Shown: positions 1 to 7,977 of the stretch, piece by piece
Numbering within the stretch: the first letter of the stretch is position 1
Layout: every line of letters begins with the position of its first letter
DNA from: Streptomyces roseoverticillatus
Lineage (GTDB): Bacteria > Actinomycetota > Actinomycetes > Streptomycetales > Streptomycetaceae
Direction: 5' to 3'
Assembly (NCBI RefSeq): GCF_000719265.1
Contig: NZ_JOFL01000039.1
Span: 1 to 48,679 of the forward strand
Length of the DNA stretch: 48,679 nucleotides
Program-made: the position numbers and the translations under genes
The notes under the pieces: model-generated
Databases searched by the model: none
Told to the model about the DNA's origin: nothing
The model's input: the letters and a program-made list of their open reading frames with translations, nothing else

Positions 1-300
1 CTCAAGGAACGGACGCTTCCTTTGTACTCACCCTCTCGGGCTTTCCTCCGGGCGCTTCCCTTCGTTGTTTCCAACCTTACCAGATCCGTTTTCCGGTCCC
101 CCCGCTTCTTAATCGAAGCAGTCGGTCCGAATTCCGTTTCCGGCCCCCTGTTGGAGCGGGGTTTCGCCTTTCAGCTTTCGCTTTCCGGCGGTGATCCCGA
201 CTTTATCAGATCTCTCCGGTCGGAATTCCCCACCGCTCCGGAACGATCCTTCACGTTCGTCACGAACGTTTGGGCGTTCCCCTCGCGGTGGAGACGTAAA
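1..300 (-). promoter_or_regulatory. Probable rRNA operon promoter and leader region (rrn lies beyond the left edge)
   Basis: Read on the minus strand, this stretch has lower GC than its surroundings, is purine-rich and has no credible gene. It contains two copies of a promoter-like element, GATCTGRTAARGTYGG, at 197-212 and 71-86, with -10-like hexamers TAAAGT and TAAGGT. It ends at the window edge with a sequence (positions 60 to 1) that I recognise from memory as the segment preceding 16S rRNA genes in Streptomyces, including AAGGAAGCGTCCGTTCCTTG. Tandem promoters ahead of rrn operons are established for this genus. By inference a 16S-23S-5S operon begins a few hundred bases left of position 1 and is transcribed leftwards, directly downstream of rnj. 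The -35 boxes are not obvious. A short plus-strand reading frame here is not a gene. Confidence 0.75.
253..269. promoter_or_regulatory. Operator-like palindrome upstream of the rrn promoter elements
   Basis: ACGTTCGT and ACGAACGT form perfect 8-bp arms around a single central base. The site lies about 45 bp upstream, in the direction of rrn transcription, of the first promoter-like element at 197-212. The position fits an activator or repressor site. No regulator is identified. Confidence 0.4.
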
Positions 301-306
301 CCTACT

Positions 307-350
307 GGACGGCCGCGCCCGGATGCAAATCGGCAGCGGGGCGGCCGTCC
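307..350 (-). terminator. Hairpin after rnj
   Basis: Ten-base arms GGACGGCCGC (307-316) and GCGGCCGTCC (341-350) pair perfectly and can be lengthened through a one-base bulge. The hairpin starts 18 bases past the rnj stop codon and separates rnj from the rrn leader. There is no clear U-tract, which is common for GC-rich actinobacterial terminators. Confidence 0.6.
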
Positions 351-367
351 GTTCGGTTGACGAAGCG

Positions 368-2053
368 TCAGACCTCGACGACCACAGGGAGGATCATCGG
401 GCGCCGGCGGTAGGTGTCGGAGACCCACTTGCCCATCGTCCGGCGGACGAGCTGCTGGAGCTGGTGCGGCTCCACGACCCCGTCGGACGCGGACTTGCCG
501 ATCACTTCCTCGATCTTCGGGACGACCGCCGAGAACGCGGCGTCGTCGATGCCCGAACCCCGAGCCTGGATCTGCGGCCCGCTCACCACCTTGCCTGTCG
601 TGCTGTCGACCACGATGAACACGGAGATGATGCCCTCGTCGCCGAGGATGCGGCGGTCCTTGAGCGAGGTCTCGGTGACGTCGCCGACCGAGAGGCCGTC
701 CACGTACACGTAACCCGCCTGGACCTTGCCGACGATCTTCGCCGCACCGTCCACCAGGTCGACCACGACGCCGTCCTCGGCGATCACGATGTGGTTCTTC
801 GGAACGCCCGTGAGCGCGCCGAGCTCCGCGTTGGCCCGCAGGTGACGCCATTCGCCGTGCACCGGCATCAGGTTCCTGGGCTTGCAGATGTTGTAGAAGT
901 ACAGCAGCTCGCCCGCGGAGGCGTGACCCGAGACGTGGACCCGGGCGTTGCCCTTGTGGACGACGTTGGCGCCCCAGCGGGTCAGACCGTTGATCACGCG
1001 GTAGACCGCGTTCTCGTTGCCCGGGATGAGGGACGAGGCCAGGATGACGGTGTCGCCCTGGACGATCCGGATCTGGTGGTCGCGGTTGGCCATCCGGGAC
1101 AGGGCCGCCATCGGCTCGCCCTGGGAACCGGTGCACACCAGCACGACCTCGTCGTCCGGCAGGTCATCCAGCGTCTTCACGTCCACGACGAGGCCCGCGG
1201 GGATCCGCAGGTAGCCCAGGTCGCGGGCGATGCCCATGTTGCGGACCATCGAGCGGCCGACGAAGGCGACGCGGCGCCCGTACTCGTGGGCGGCGTCGAG
1301 GATCTGCTGGATGCGGTGCACGTGGCTGGCGAAGCTGGCCACGATGATGCGCTTCTGCGCGCCCGCGAACACCTGGCGCAGTACGCCGGAGATGTCGCGC
1401 TCGGGCGGCACGAAGCCGGGGACCTCGGCGTTCGTGGAGTCCACGAGCAGCAGGTCGATGCCTTCCTCGCCCAGCCTGGCGAAGGCCGGCAGGTCGGTGA
1501 GGCGGCGGTCCAGCGGCAGCTGGTCCATCTTGAAGTCACCGGTGTGCACGGCCATGCCGGCGGGGGTGCGGATGGCGACGGCCAGCGCGTCCGGGATGGA
1601 GTGGTTGACCGCGATGAACTCGCAGTCGAAGGGGCCCAGGCGCTCGCGGTCGCCCTCGGCGACCTCGAGGGTGTACGGGCGGATGCGGTGCTCCTGCAGC
1701 TTGGCCTCGATGAGGGCCAGGGTCAGCTTGGAGCCGATCAGCGGGATGTCCGGCTTCTCGCGGAGCAGGTAGGGAACGCCGCCGATGTGGTCCTCGTGAC
1801 CGTGCGTGAGCACGATGCCGTCGATGTCGTCGAGGCGGTCACGGATGGACGAGAAGTCGGGCAGGATCAGGTCGATTCCGGGCTGCTCCTCCTCGGGGAA
1901 GAGCACTCCGCAGTCGACGATCAGCAGGCGGCCGCCGTATTCGAAGACCGTCATGTTGCGACCGATCTCCCCCAGGCCGCCGAGCGGGGTGACGCGCAGG
2001 CCGCCCTCGGGGAGCTTCGGCGGGGGACCGAGTTCAGGATGCGGGTGGCTCAA
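368..2053 (-). CDS. rnj: Ribonuclease J (RNase J)
   Basis: A 561-residue metallo-beta-lactamase/beta-CASP ribonuclease that processes and degrades RNA in the cytoplasm, with endonuclease and 5-prime exonuclease activity known for the family. The zinc-binding motif HGHEDH is at residues 84-89, and further metal-site motifs (VHTGDFKMD, SGHASAGELL) follow. The C-terminus (KWVSDTYRRRPMILPVVVEV) is typical of actinobacterial RNase J. I chose the TTG at 2053 because GAGGAG lies at good spacing upstream and the product then starts MSHPHPEL, as I recall for Streptomyces orthologues. A GTG seven codons upstream is also in frame. It lies downstream of dapA on the same strand, with a pair of direct repeats in the intergenic gap. 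Confidence 0.95.
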   Translation of the reverse strand: MSHPHPELGPPPKLPEGGLRVTPLGGLGEIGRNMTVFEYGGRLLIVDCGVLFPEEEQPGIDLILPDFSSIRDRLDDIDGIVLTHGHEDHIGGVPYLLREKPDIPLIGSKLTLALIEAKLQEHRIRPYTLEVAEGDRERLGPFDCEFIAVNHSIPDALAVAIRTPAGMAVHTGDFKMDQLPLDRRLTDLPAFARLGEEGIDLLLVDSTNAEVPGFVPPERDISGVLRQVFAGAQKRIIVASFASHVHRIQQILDAAHEYGRRVAFVGRSMVRNMGIARDLGYLRIPAGLVVDVKTLDDLPDDEVVLVCTGSQGEPMAALSRMANRDHQIRIVQGDTVILASSLIPGNENAVYRVINGLTRWGANVVHKGNARVHVSGHASAGELLYFYNICKPRNLMPVHGEWRHLRANAELGALTGVPKNHIVIAEDGVVVDLVDGAAKIVGKVQAGYVYVDGLSVGDVTETSLKDRRILGDEGIISVFIVVDSTTGKVVSGPQIQARGSGIDDAAFSAVVPKIEEVIGKSASDGVVEPHQLQQLVRRTMGKWVSDTYRRRPMILPVVVEV

Positions 2054-2133
2054 AAGACTCTCCTCACCACGCACGCCACATGCCCGCAGGACATATGGCG
2101 CGCGTGACCTTCGTGCACTTGCAGTTGTTGGCG

Positions 2134-2173
2134 GTGTTCAGTTGTGAAGTACTGGCGTGTTCAGTTGTGAAGT
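2134..2173. repeat. Two perfect 17-bp direct repeats between dapA and rnj
   Basis: GTGTTCAGTTGTGAAGT occurs at 2134-2150 and again at 2157-2173, a 23-bp period (about two helical turns). Each copy contains a small dyad, TTCA-GTTG-TGAA. A partial third match (CAGTTGTTGG) lies just to the left at about 2122. The repeats sit 80-120 bp upstream of the rnj start, where an operator for rnj would be expected. The rest of 2054-2217 shows nothing else I can name. Confidence 0.6.
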
Positions 2174-2217
2174 CCGTGGGCGGCCGGGCCCGGGAGCCGG
2201 TCCGCCGGGGCGGGGCG

Positions 2218-3120
2218 TCAGCCGAGCTGGACGCCGCCCGCCGTGAGGTCGCGCTTGAGCTGCTCGGTCTCCTGCTCGGTGAGCTCGACGAGCGGCAGCC
2301 GCACGGGGCCCGCGGGCAGTCCCTGCAGGCCCAGGGCGGCCTTGGTGGTCATGACGCCCTGGGTGCGGAAGAGGCCGGTGAAGACCGGGAGCAGCTTCTG
2401 GTGGATCGCCGTGGCCTTGGCGTTGTCGCCGGACAGGAAGGCGTCGGCCATGGCGCGCAGGTCACCGGCGACGAAGTGGCCGGCGACGGAGACGAAGCCG
2501 GCGGCGCCGACGGCGAGCTGCGGCAGGTTCAGCATGTCGTCGCCCGAGTACCAGGCGAGCCCCGAGCGGGCGATGGCCCAGCTCGTCGCGGACAGGTCGC
2601 CCTTGGCGTCCTTGTTGGCGACGATGCGGGGGTGCTCCGCCAGCCGGACGAGTGTCTCGGTCTCGATGGCGACGCCGCTGCGGCCGGGGATGTCGTAGAC
2701 CATCACCGGGAGGTCGGTGGCGTCGGCGACGGCGGTGAAGTGCCGGACCAGGCCCTCCTGCGGGGGCTTGTTGTAGTACGGCGTGACGACGAGGAGGCCG
2801 TGGGCGCCCGCCTTCTCGGCGGCGCGGGCCAGCTCGACGCTGTGGTGCGTGTGGTTGGTGCCGGCTCCGGCGATCACGTGGGCGCGGTCTCCGACCGCCT
2901 CGACCACGGCCCGTACGAGCTGGGCTTTCTCCGCATCGCTGGTGGTGGGGGACTCGCCGGTGGTGCCGTTGACGATCAGGCCGTCGTTACCGGCGTCCAC
3001 GAGGTGGGTGGCGAGCCGCTGAGCGCCGTCGAGGTCGAGGGCACCGTCAGCGGAGAAGGGCGTGACCATGGCGGTCAGGACCCGCCCGAAGGGCGTCTGC
3101 GGTGTGGAGGTCGGAGCCAT
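2218..3120 (-). CDS. dapA: 4-hydroxy-tetrahydrodipicolinate synthase
   Basis: DapA condenses pyruvate with aspartate semialdehyde, the first committed step to diaminopimelate and lysine. The 300-residue protein is a TIM-barrel aldolase of the DHDPS family. The GTTGESPTT substrate-loop motif, the tyrosine-containing VYDIPGRSG motif and the Schiff-base lysine region (IVANKDAKGDL) are all present. The start is placed at the ATG giving MAPTSTPQ. A GTG three codons earlier is in frame, and neither has a strong ribosome site, so a leaderless or weakly translated start is possible. It is flanked by thyX upstream and rnj downstream, all on the minus strand. DapB of the same pathway lies 2.7 kb away at 5796-6548. 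Confidence 0.95.
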   Translation of the reverse strand: MAPTSTPQTPFGRVLTAMVTPFSADGALDLDGAQRLATHLVDAGNDGLIVNGTTGESPTTSDAEKAQLVRAVVEAVGDRAHVIAGAGTNHTHHSVELARAAEKAGAHGLLVVTPYYNKPPQEGLVRHFTAVADATDLPVMVYDIPGRSGVAIETETLVRLAEHPRIVANKDAKGDLSATSWAIARSGLAWYSGDDMLNLPQLAVGAAGFVSVAGHFVAGDLRAMADAFLSGDNAKATAIHQKLLPVFTGLFRTQGVMTTKAALGLQGLPAGPVRLPLVELTEQETEQLKRDLTAGGVQLG

Positions 3121-3179
3121 GAGGGCCACGCTACTCGTTGCTCACCGTGAGGTGCCCCCTCGGGGAGTGCCAAAGGGAT

Positions 3180-3217
3180 CCCGGCACTGCCTGCTCGGGG
3201 GTTCAAGCAGTGCCGGG
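3180..3217. terminator. Hairpin between thyX and dapA
   Basis: Arms CCCGGCACTGC (3180-3190) and GCAGTGCCGGG (3207-3217) form an 11-bp perfect stem with a 16-base loop. It lies about 90 bases past the thyX stop and is followed on the plus strand by a T-rich run. It probably separates thyX from dapA transcription. Confidence 0.6.
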
Positions 3218-3309
3218 TCCGTCTTTTCAGACTAGATTAAAGCCATGAAAAGCCGCAATACGGACACCTAAGCTACCGGGCCGTACGACTTCCCGTCCGT
3301 CCTGTCCCG

Positions 3310-4059
3310 TCAGGGGGCGACGCGGCCGTTCTTGTTGAACGCGGCGTACGTGAGCGGCATGAGCTTCGCCCACTCCGCCTCCATCTTCTCGCCGACCATC
3401 TCGATCTCGCGCTGCGGGAAGGAGGGCACGGCCGCCTGCTCGTGCTGGGTGCGCAGGCCGAGGAAGTGCATCAGCGAGCGCGCGTTGCACGTGGCGTACA
3501 TGGACGAGAACAGGCCGACCGGCAGGACCGAGCGCGCGACCTCGCGGGCGACGCCGGCGGCCAGCATCTCCTGGTAGGCCTCGTAGGCCTCGCGGTAGGT
3601 GTTCTCCATGACGCGCGTGGTGAGCTCGTGCTGCGCCTCGGTGCCCTCGACGAAGACGTACTTGCCGGGGCGGCCCTCCTGGACGAGCTTGCGCTCGGCG
3701 TCCGGGACGTAGAAGACGGGCTGCAGCTCGCGGTAGCGTCCGGACTCCTCGTTGTACGACCAGCCCACGCGGTGGCGCATGAACTCGCGGAAGACGAAGA
3801 TCGGCGCGCTGATGAAGAACGTCATCGAGTTGTGCTCGAAGGGGCTGCCGTGGCGGTCGCGCATCAGGTAGTTGATCAGCCCCTTGGACCGCTCGGGGTC
3901 CTTGGTGATCTCTTCCAGGGACTGCTCGCCGGCGGTGGAGACGCGGGCCGCCCACAGCACGTCGGAGTCGGACGCGCTGTGCTTGACCAGCTCGACGGTC
4001 ACATCGCCGCGAAACGTCGGCTCGGCTTCCTTGGCGGTCTCGGTGGGGCTGTCGGTCAC
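3310..4059 (-). CDS. thyX: FAD-dependent thymidylate synthase
   Basis: ThyX makes dTMP from dUMP with methylene-tetrahydrofolate and FAD/NADPH, independently of ThyA. The 249-residue protein carries the family signature with RHR at residues 95-97 and then S101, N103, E104, S106 and R108 in the expected spacing. The length is typical of the family. It is the first gene of a minus-strand group with dapA and rnj, but a hairpin lies between thyX and dapA. The upstream 220 bp, shared with a divergent small gene, contain nested inverted repeats that could act as an operator. Confidence 0.95.
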   Translation of the reverse strand: MTDSPTETAKEAEPTFRGDVTVELVKHSASDSDVLWAARVSTAGEQSLEEITKDPERSKGLINYLMRDRHGSPFEHNSMTFFISAPIFVFREFMRHRVGWSYNEESGRYRELQPVFYVPDAERKLVQEGRPGKYVFVEGTEAQHELTTRVMENTYREAYEAYQEMLAAGVAREVARSVLPVGLFSSMYATCNARSLMHFLGLRTQHEQAAVPSFPQREIEMVGEKMEAEWAKLMPLTYAAFNKNGRVAP

Positions 4060-4172
4060 CGGCGGGGTCCTTCCAGTTGCAGTGCTCGGGCGGCGACCAG
4101 CCTACGGGCCACCACTGACAACCGGTCCGCAGGCGGCGCCCCTACGGCCCCGCCGCGGCCGGGGGAAGCCGC

Positions 4173-4221
4173 CCACTGGTTGAGATTTTTCACAGAAGTC
4201 ACTGAAAACGGGCACCAGTGG
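4173..4221. promoter_or_regulatory. Nested inverted repeats in the divergent thyX promoter region
   Basis: Outer 8-bp arms CCACTGGT (4173-4180) and ACCAGTGG (4214-4221) enclose an AT-rich stretch with inner arms TTTTCA (about 4186-4191) and TGAAAA (about 4203-4208). The AT-rich core between two divergent genes is a likely promoter/operator. No regulator is assigned. Confidence 0.4.
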
Positions 4222-4281
4222 CCGCGTTCGATCGTCCTTACGTAGGACAGCACGTTTTTCGAGGTTCCTAGGAGAGCCCCC

Positions 4282-4524
4282 ATGTTCCGCCGGCGAGAGC
4301 CCGTGCCGTTCGCCTTCGTCGCCGAGGCCGAGCGCTACCGCAGCAACGTCACCCGGCCGCCCCGAGAACGCGCGAGCCGCTCGCAGATAGCCGGCCGTGT
4401 GCTCGTGGGGCTGACGGTGACGACGGGGCTGGTCGGGGCGCTGCTGTTCGGGATGCCGTCGCTGCAGCCCAGCACGCAGGACACGCACCAGTCGCAGCGT
4501 TCCGAGGCCTCGGACGGCCGCTGA
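4282..4524 (+). CDS. Small single-pass membrane protein of unknown function
   Basis: An 80-residue protein with a good ribosome site (AGGAGAG, about 6 bases before the ATG). A basic, Arg-rich N-terminal half (residues 1-35) precedes one hydrophobic segment at about residues 36-57 and a short polar tail, which predicts a single-pass membrane protein with the N-terminus inside. I recognise no domain. It is divergent from thyX and followed 125 bp later by another plus-strand membrane protein, so the two may be co-transcribed. Similar short proteins sit beside thyX in other Streptomyces, as far as I recall. Confidence 0.75.
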   Translation: MFRRREPVPFAFVAEAERYRSNVTRPPRERASRSQIAGRVLVGLTVTTGLVGALLFGMPSLQPSTQDTHQSQRSEASDGR

Positions 4525-4649
4525 CCGGCAGGTGACCACCGAGGGTGGGATCCGGCGCACCGACCCTGGTGTGCCCGGGTCCCGCCCTTTTCTATAGCCT
4601 CACCGGGCACAGCCATTCGAGCGTGCGTGCTGATGAGTGAGGAACCCTC

Positions 4650-5216
4650 GTGCCCCTGCCCTTTCTGACCGCCGACCGCGACGTCGAGGAGCTCGCGCCC
4701 GCCACCGCCGCGGCCGTCCCGCCCGCCGGGCACGACGAGAAACCGGCGCGCTGGCGCCGCCCGTACCGGCCCGGCCCGTGGCGCGTCGGCGTCACCGCGC
4801 TGTTGCTGCTGCTCGCCTCGTACGTCCTCTTCGCGGCGATGATCATCGCTGTGGCCGGGTCCCTGCCCGGGGCGGGGGTCTGCGTGGCCGTCGCCGTCCT
4901 GGTGATCGTGGCGGCCGTCCGCCTCGTGCGGGTCGGCGTGTGGGTGGGCGAGCGCGGGCTGCGTCACGTACGGCTGCTGTCCGCGAAGACGGTGCCGTGG
5001 GCGGACGTGACGGGCGTGCGCACCGTGCGGCAGCCCGTGCGGTGGCTGGGTCTCCCCCGCACCGTGCAGGGGCAGGCGGTCGTCGTGGAGCGCGCGGGCG
5101 GTGCGCCGCTGGCGACGCTCGTCACCAGCCACGGGGCGGACTTCCTCGGACGGCCCCAGGCGTTCGACATCGCGTGCGACGCGGTGGAGGGCTGGGCGGC
5201 GGACTTCCGCCGCTGA
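4650..5216 (+). CDS. Two-pass membrane protein with a PH-like C-terminal region
   Basis: A 188-residue protein started at GTG with GAGTGAGGA upstream. A proline/alanine-rich N-terminus (1-45) is followed by two adjacent hydrophobic segments at about 47-70 and 72-92. A C-terminal part (about 95-185) contains WVGERGLRHVRLLSAKTVPWADVTGVR, which resembles bacterial PH-like (YdbS/YcdF-type) membrane proteins. Function is unknown. The assignment to a PH-like fold is from pattern recognition only. The gene ends at a strong bidirectional hairpin (5231-5273) facing a convergent gene. Confidence 0.75.
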   Translation: MPLPFLTADRDVEELAPATAAAVPPAGHDEKPARWRRPYRPGPWRVGVTALLLLLASYVLFAAMIIAVAGSLPGAGVCVAVAVLVIVAAVRLVRVGVWVGERGLRHVRLLSAKTVPWADVTGVRTVRQPVRWLGLPRTVQGQAVVVERAGGAPLATLVTSHGADFLGRPQAFDIACDAVEGWAADFRR

Positions 5217-5230
5217 CCGGCCGTACGCGA

Positions 5231-5273
5231 ACGGCGGTGCCGCCCCATGCCTGGCATGGGGCGGCACCGCCGT
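5231..5273. terminator. Long perfect hairpin between convergent genes
   Basis: Positions 5231-5251 and 5253-5273 are perfect 21-base complements around one central base, so in practice a stem of about 18 bp with a tight loop. It lies 15 bases after the plus-strand gene and 59 bases after the minus-strand gene and can terminate both. The stem contains the oligomer GCCCCATGCC, related to the dispersed CATG elements elsewhere in the window. Confidence 0.85.
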
Positions 5274-5331
5274 CTGCTACGTCGTGGCCCCTCGCCGCCG
5301 CGGCGGAAGGAGGATGCCCGCCGGCGGGGCG

Positions 5332-5790
5332 CTACGCGTCCACCCGTACCGGCCTGCCGTCGTGGAGGGCGATCGCCCGCTGCATGGCCTTGCGGGCGCG
5401 GGGGGTGTCCCGGGCGTCGTGGTAGGCGACGGCCAGCCGGAACCAGGCGCGCCAGTCCGACGGGGCGTGCTCCGTCTCGGCCTTGCGCTTGGCGAAGACC
5501 GCGTCCGCGGAGTCCCGGTCGATGCGGCCGCCCGGCGTCCGCACCAGCTCGTCCACCGGCAGCCCGCCCTCGGCGTCCAGCTCCCGCGCGAGGCGGTTGG
5601 CGTCGCGCGCGAACCTGGTGGTCTGGTAGAGGAACCAGGCGCCGATGAACGGCAGGACCAGCACCGCCGCGCCGAAGGCGACGGTGACGGCGGTGCCCTG
5701 CTGGATGAGCATCACCCCGCGGCTGCCGACCAGGACGAAGTAGACGACCAGGACGGCGGCCAGGGCGAAGTAGACGATTTTGGCGCGCAC
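5332..5790 (-). CDS. Membrane protein with a C-terminal tetratricopeptide-like segment
   Basis: A 152-residue protein with two hydrophobic segments (about 5-22 and 33-55). A soluble C-terminus follows, in which about residues 115-145 (WRAWFRLAVAYHDARD, then RARKAMQRAIALHDG) looks like one TPR unit. The start is 5 bp after the dapB stop, so it is almost certainly translated from the dapB mRNA. Function is unknown. Conserved position next to dapB is my recollection of other Streptomyces genomes. Confidence 0.8.
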   Translation of the reverse strand: MRAKIVYFALAAVLVVYFVLVGSRGVMLIQQGTAVTVAFGAAVLVLPFIGAWFLYQTTRFARDANRLARELDAEGGLPVDELVRTPGGRIDRDSADAVFAKRKAETEHAPSDWRAWFRLAVAYHDARDTPRARKAMQRAIALHDGRPVRVDA

Positions 5791-5795
5791 GGTCC

Positions 5796-6590
<795 letters not shown>

Positions 6591-6597
6591 TCAGCGA

Positions 6598-7977
6598 TTA
6601 AGAAACGGCCTCGTGCAGGCGTGCGGCCTGCTTGTCCTTCAGCGGGCCGATGACGGACAGCGAAGGACGCTGTCCCAGTACATCGCGGGCCACCTCCCGG
6701 ACCTCGTCCGGGGTGACGGCCGAGATGCGGGCCAGCATGTCGTCGACCGACATCTGGTCCCCCCAGCACAGCTCGCTCTTGCCGATGCGGTTCATGAGCG
6801 CACCGGTGTCCTCCAGGCCGAGGACGGTGGAGCCGGCGAGCTGCCCCACGGCGCGGCTGATCTCCTCGTCCGGCAGGCCCTCCGACGCGACCTTGTCCAG
6901 CTCGTCGCGGCAGATCTTCAGCACGTCGTGGACCTGGCTCGGGCGGCATCCGGCGTAGACGCCGAAGAGGCCGCAGTCGGCGTAGCCCGAGGTGTAGGAG
7001 TAGACGGAGTAGGCGAGGCCGCGCTTCTCCCGGACCTCCTGGAAGAGCCGGGAGCTCATGCCGCCGCCGAGGGCGGTGTTGAGCACGCCGAGCGCCCAGC
7101 GGCGGTCGTCCGTGCGCGCCAGGCCCGGCATGCCGAGGACGACGTGCGCCTGCTCGGTCTTGCGGCCGAGGACCTCCACGCGGCCGGCGGTGCGGATCGT
7201 ACGGGCGCCGGAGCGCGGGTCGACGGGCGTCGCGTCCGTACGGTTCAGGGCGCCGGCCCGGTCGAAGGCGGCGCGCACCTGGCGGACGACCTTGGCGTGG
7301 TCGACGTTGCCCGCGGCGGCCACGACGAGGCGCGTGGGGTCGTAGTGCTTCTTGTAGAAGCGGGCGATCTGGTCGCGGGTGAGGGCGTTGATGGTGTCGA
7401 CCGTGCCGAGCACGGGGCGGCCGAGGGGGGTGTCGCCCAGCATGGTGTGCGCGAACAGGTCGTGCACGCAGTCGCCGGGGTCGTCCTCCGTCATCGCGAT
7501 CTCTTCGAGGATCACGCCCCGCTCGGCGTCGACGTCCGCCGCGTCGATCAGCGAGCCGGTGAGCATGTCGCAGACGACGTCGATGGCCAGCGGCAGGTCG
7601 GTGTCGAGCACGCGCGCGTAGTAGCACGTGTACTCCTTGGCCGTGAACGCGTTCATCTCGCCGCCGACGGCGTCGATGGCCGAGGAGATGTCCAGCGCGC
7701 TGCGCTTGGCCGTGCCCTTGAAGAGCAGGTGCTCCAGGTAGTGGGTGGCGCCGTTCAGGGCCGGGGTCTCGTCGCGGGAGCCGACGTTGGCCCAGATACC
7801 GAAGGTCGCGGAGCGCACGGACGGCAGGGTCTCGGTGACGATGCGCAGGCCGCCCGGGAGGGTGGTGCGGCGGACCGTTCCGATGCCGTTCTCGCCCTTG
7901 AGAAGCGTTTGGGTACGGGCGACGGCCCGCCCCTCCGAGGAGGTGCGGGCCGTCTTCCGTGTACTACGGGACGTCAC
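6598..7977 (-). CDS. M16-family zinc peptidase (insulinase-like)
   Basis: A 459-residue M16 metalloprotease of the single-chain processing-protease type. The inverted zinc motif HYLEH is at residues 79-83, and the expected downstream acidic residues are in [15 protein letters not shown]. The second, inactive half-domain includes [20 protein letters not shown], which is conserved in the family. It shares a 4-base ATGA overlap with the end of pnp, so translation is probably coupled. Orthologues downstream of pnp are common in actinobacteria and other bacteria. Its substrate is unknown. Confidence 0.93.
   Translation of the reverse strand: MTSRSTRKTARTSSEGRAVARTQTLLKGENGIGTVRRTTLPGGLRIVTETLPSVRSATFGIWANVGSRDETPALNGATHYLEHLLFKGTAKRSALDISSAIDAVGGEMNAFTAKEYTCYYARVLDTDLPLAIDVVCDMLTGSLIDAADVDAERGVILEEIAMTEDDPGDCVHDLFAHTMLGDTPLGRPVLGTVDTINALTRDQIARFYKKHYDPTRLVVAAAGNVDHAKVVRQVRAAFDRAGALNRTDATPVDPRSGARTIRTAGRVEVLGRKTEQAHVVLGMPGLARTDDRRWALGVLNTALGGGMSSRLFQEVREKRGLAYSVYSYTSGYADCGLFGVYAGCRPSQVHDVLKICRDELDKVASEGLPDEEISRAVGQLAGSTVLGLEDTGALMNRIGKSELCWGDQMSVDDMLARISAVTPDEVREVARDVLGQRPSLSVIGPLKDKQAARLHEAVS

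Noticed and set aside
22..360. A 112-codon plus-strand open frame at the left edge.
   Set aside because: The DNA is the complement of an rRNA leader region. There is no ribosome site and the codon use is unlike neighbours.
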